Shown here one piece after another: positions 5,466-7,331 of a stretch of 7,331 nt of DNA (position 1 is its first letter; each line of letters starts with the position of its first letter). The position numbers and the translations under genes are program-made. Source of the DNA: Pseudomonadota bacterium (GTDB taxonomy: Bacteria > Pseudomonadota > Alphaproteobacteria > Acetobacterales > Acetobacteraceae); assembly GCA_021808185.1 (NCBI GenBank), contig JAKBCB010000177.1, forward strand, positions 1 through 7,331, read 5' to 3'. The notes under the pieces were generated by a model. That model was not told where the DNA came from and ran no database searches. It saw only the letters and a program-made list of their open reading frames with translations.

Positions 5466-7289
5466 TCAGGCAGCGGCGAAAATCGCCGCCCCCGCATCCG
5501 CGCGCCCGACGCTCGCGCGGAACGCGCCGAACAATTCGCGCCCGACGCCGAAATGGTTGCCCGACAGGTCGGCTTCGGCCGGCGTCCGCCCGGCCCACTC
5601 CGCCGGATCGACCAGCACATCCAGCCGGCCCGCCACGGCATCGACGCGCACGATGTCGCCATCGCGGATCAGCGCGATGGCACCGCCATCGGCCGCCTCC
5701 GGCGTCACATGGATCGCCGCCGGCACCTTGCCGGACGCGCCGGACATCCGCCCGTCCGTCACCAGCGCCACCTTGCGGCCGCGATCCTGCAACACGCCCA
5801 GCGGCGGCATCAGCTTGTGCAGTTCCGGCATGCCGTTGGCCTTCGGTCCCTGGAAGCGCACGACGGCGACGAAATCGCCATCGAGCGTCCCGGCCTTGAA
5901 CGCCGCCTGCAATTCCTCCTGGCTGTGGAACACGCGCGCCGGGGCTTCGATGATGTGCCGCTCCGGCGCGACCGCCGATGTCTTGATGACCGCGCGGCCG
6001 ATGTCGCCGTGCAGCACGCGCAGGCCGCCGGTGGCCTGGAACGGCGCCCGCATCCCGCGCAGGATACCGTCGTTGCCGCTGGCCTCGGCCGCCGGCCGCC
6101 ACGCCAGCCCGCCATCGGCAGCCAATCCCGGTTCTTCCGTGTACCCGCGCAGCCCCTGGCCCCAGACGGTCGAGACATCCTCGTGCAGCAGTCCGCCGTC
6201 GAGCAGTTCGCGGATCAGGAACGGCATGCCGCCGGCGGCGTGGAAGTGGTTCACGTCCGCCTTGCCGTTCGGATAAACCCGTGTCAGCAGCGGCGTGACT
6301 TCGGCGAGGTCGGAGAAATCGTCCCACGTCAGCGCGATCCCGCCGGCGGCGGCCATCGCGATCAGATGGATCGTCAGATTGGTCGAGCCGCCGGTGGCGT
6401 GCAGCCCGACAATGCCGTTCACGAACGCCTTTTCGTCCAGCACGCGGCCCACCGGGGTATAGGTGTTGCCCAGCGCGGTGATCGCCAGTGCCCGCCGCGC
6501 GGCCTCGGTGGTCAGCGCGTCGCGCAGCCCGGTGCCCGGGTTCACGAAGCTGCTGCCCGGCAGATGCAGGCCCATGATCTCCATCAGCATCTGGTTGGTG
6601 TTCGCGGTGCCGTAGAACGTGCAGGTTCCCGGCCCGTGATAGCTTTTCATCTCGGCGTCCAGCAGTTCGGCGCGGGAAACCTTGCCCTCGGCGTACAGCT
6701 GCCGCACGCGGCTTTTCTCGTCGTTCGGCAGGCCGGATGTCATCGGCCCCGCCGGGATGAACACCGCCGGCAGATGGCCGAAGCTCAGCGCGCCGATCAC
6801 AAGTCCGGGCACGATCTTGTCGCACACGCCAAGAAACACGGCCGCGTCGAAGGTCTGATGCGACAGCGCCACCGCCGTCGCCAGCGCGATCACATCGCGC
6901 GAGAACAGCGACAGTTCCATCCCCGCCTCGCCCTGCGTCACCCCGTCGCACATCGCCGGCACGCCGCCCGCGACCTGCGCCGTGGCCCCCGCCTCGCTCG
7001 CGGCGCGGCGGATCAGCTCGGGGAAGCGCTCGTAGGGCTGATGCGCCGACAGCATGTCGTTGTAGGCGGTGACGATGCCGAGATTGGGCGTGATGCCGTC
7101 CTTCAGCCGCGCCTTGTCGGTCGGGCCGCAGGCGGCGAAGGCGTGCGCCTGGTTGGCGCAGCCGAGCCCGCCGCGCCGCCCGGTCGGGGTTGCGGCGCGC
7201 GCGATGCGGTCGAGGTAGCGTGCCCGCCCGTCATGGCTCCGGCGGGCGATCCGTTCGGTCACTTCGGCGATGCGGGCGATCGGGGCCAT
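5466..7289 (-). CDS. edd: 6-Phosphogluconate dehydratase (Entner-Doudoroff pathway)
   Basis: Dehydrates 6-phosphogluconate to 2-keto-3-deoxy-6-phosphogluconate, the first dedicated step of the Entner-Doudoroff pathway; cytosolic Fe-S enzyme of the IlvD/Edd family. The 607 residues match the usual length of about 600. Edd features include TPNLGIVTAYNDMLSAHQPY (67-86), which lacks the cysteine found here in IlvD, MCDGVTQGEAGMELS (113-127), GVCDK with Cys156 and GPGTCTFYGTANTNQ (219-233) with Cys223; the last two are the expected cluster ligands. GLHATGGSTN (295-304) and VTDGRMSGASGKVPAA (510-525) complete the family pattern. Dihydroxyacid dehydratase is excluded by length and by the AYNDMLSAHQPY segment. 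The ATG has a strong ribosome site. The partner aldolase eda and other pathway genes are not in the window. Its stop abuts that of the convergent epimerase gene. Confidence 0.97.
   Translation of the reverse strand: MAPIARIAEVTERIARRSHDGRARYLDRIARAATPTGRRGGLGCANQAHAFAACGPTDKARLKDGITPNLGIVTAYNDMLSAHQPYERFPELIRRAASEAGATAQVAGGVPAMCDGVTQGEAGMELSLFSRDVIALATAVALSHQTFDAAVFLGVCDKIVPGLVIGALSFGHLPAVFIPAGPMTSGLPNDEKSRVRQLYAEGKVSRAELLDAEMKSYHGPGTCTFYGTANTNQMLMEIMGLHLPGSSFVNPGTGLRDALTTEAARRALAITALGNTYTPVGRVLDEKAFVNGIVGLHATGGSTNLTIHLIAMAAAGGIALTWDDFSDLAEVTPLLTRVYPNGKADVNHFHAAGGMPFLIRELLDGGLLHEDVSTVWGQGLRGYTEEPGLAADGGLAWRPAAEASGNDGILRGMRAPFQATGGLRVLHGDIGRAVIKTSAVAPERHIIEAPARVFHSQEELQAAFKAGTLDGDFVAVVRFQGPKANGMPELHKLMPPLGVLQDRGRKVALVTDGRMSGASGKVPAAIHVTPEAADGGAIALIRDGDIVRVDAVAGRLDVLVDPAEWAGRTPAEADLSGNHFGVGRELFGAFRASVGRADAGAAIFAAA
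5473..5489. terminator. Hairpin at the convergent gene junction, possible weak terminator
   Basis: GCGGCGA, a 3-nt AAA loop, and TCGCCGC form a perfect 7-bp GC-rich stem. It starts 7 nt after the epimerase stop and lies within the last codons of edd. No T-tract follows on either strand, so it does not meet the usual criteria for an intrinsic terminator; it may slow polymerase or protect 3' ends, or may be chance from alanine codons (GCG, GCC). Confidence 0.25.
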
Positions 7290-7294
7290 GCTGT

Positions 7295-7300
7295 TCCTCC
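7295..7300 (-). promoter_or_regulatory. Ribosome binding site of edd
   Basis: GGAGGA read on the minus strand lies 5 nt before the ATG at 7289. The remaining bases to the window end (7301-7331) are GC-rich; I see no convincing promoter or gene end there. Confidence 0.75.
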
Positions 7301-7331
7301 GGGGCGTGCGGCGCGCGACCTAAACGGTGCG

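Noticed and set aside
5197..6951. A 584-residue open frame on the minus strand spanning edd and the epimerase end
   Set aside because: It is edd read in another frame of the same strand, with Arg/Gly-rich composition and no family match, and extends antisense through the epimerase.
1..7331. Search for a defence system, CRISPR array, transposon, tRNA or toxin-antitoxin pair
   Set aside because: By eye there are no spaced direct repeats, terminal inverted repeats, transposase motifs or tRNA-like arms, and coding sequence fills almost the whole window with metabolic families.

Overview
The window is GC-rich, gene-dense bacterial chromosome. Protein families, codon use and short gaps fit a high-GC proteobacterium, most likely an alphaproteobacterium. 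The rank is inferred from general protein character, not from a marker gene. No mobile element, RNA gene, CRISPR array or long non-coding stretch was seen. The largest gap is the 140-bp divergent control region.

Left half, positions 1-2321, minus strand: a two-gene operon preT-preA encoding both subunits of a PreTA-type dihydropyrimidine dehydrogenase, which reduces uracil and thymine to their dihydro forms. preA runs off the left edge, so about the last quarter of the protein is not visible. preT is best started at a GTG at 2321 with a good ribosome binding site, not at farther upstream in-frame codons.

Centre, 2322-2461: divergent control region. It holds a 14-bp perfect palindrome (tgaccgcgcggtca) that closely resembles the known RutR operator (TTGACCAnnTGGTCAA), flanked by plausible sigma-70 promoters firing each way.

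Right of centre, 2462-5465, plus strand: a RutR-like TetR-family regulator, then a dihydropyrimidinase/hydantoinase with all metal ligands intact, then an aldose 1-epimerase-like protein overlapping the dihydropyrimidinase by ATGA. Together with preTA, this is a regulated module for the first two steps of reductive pyrimidine breakdown: pyrimidine to dihydropyrimidine to N-carbamoyl-beta-amino acid. The third enzyme, beta-ureidopropionase, and a base transporter are not in the window and may lie past the left edge.

Right end, 5466-7289, minus strand: edd, the Entner-Doudoroff 6-phosphogluconate dehydratase, convergent with the epimerase. The two stop codons touch with no spacer. The individual genes are known families. 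The most interesting points are the predicted RutR-like site controlling a reductive (PreTA) rather than a Rut pathway, and the translationally coupled sugar-epimerase-like gene in a pyrimidine operon.
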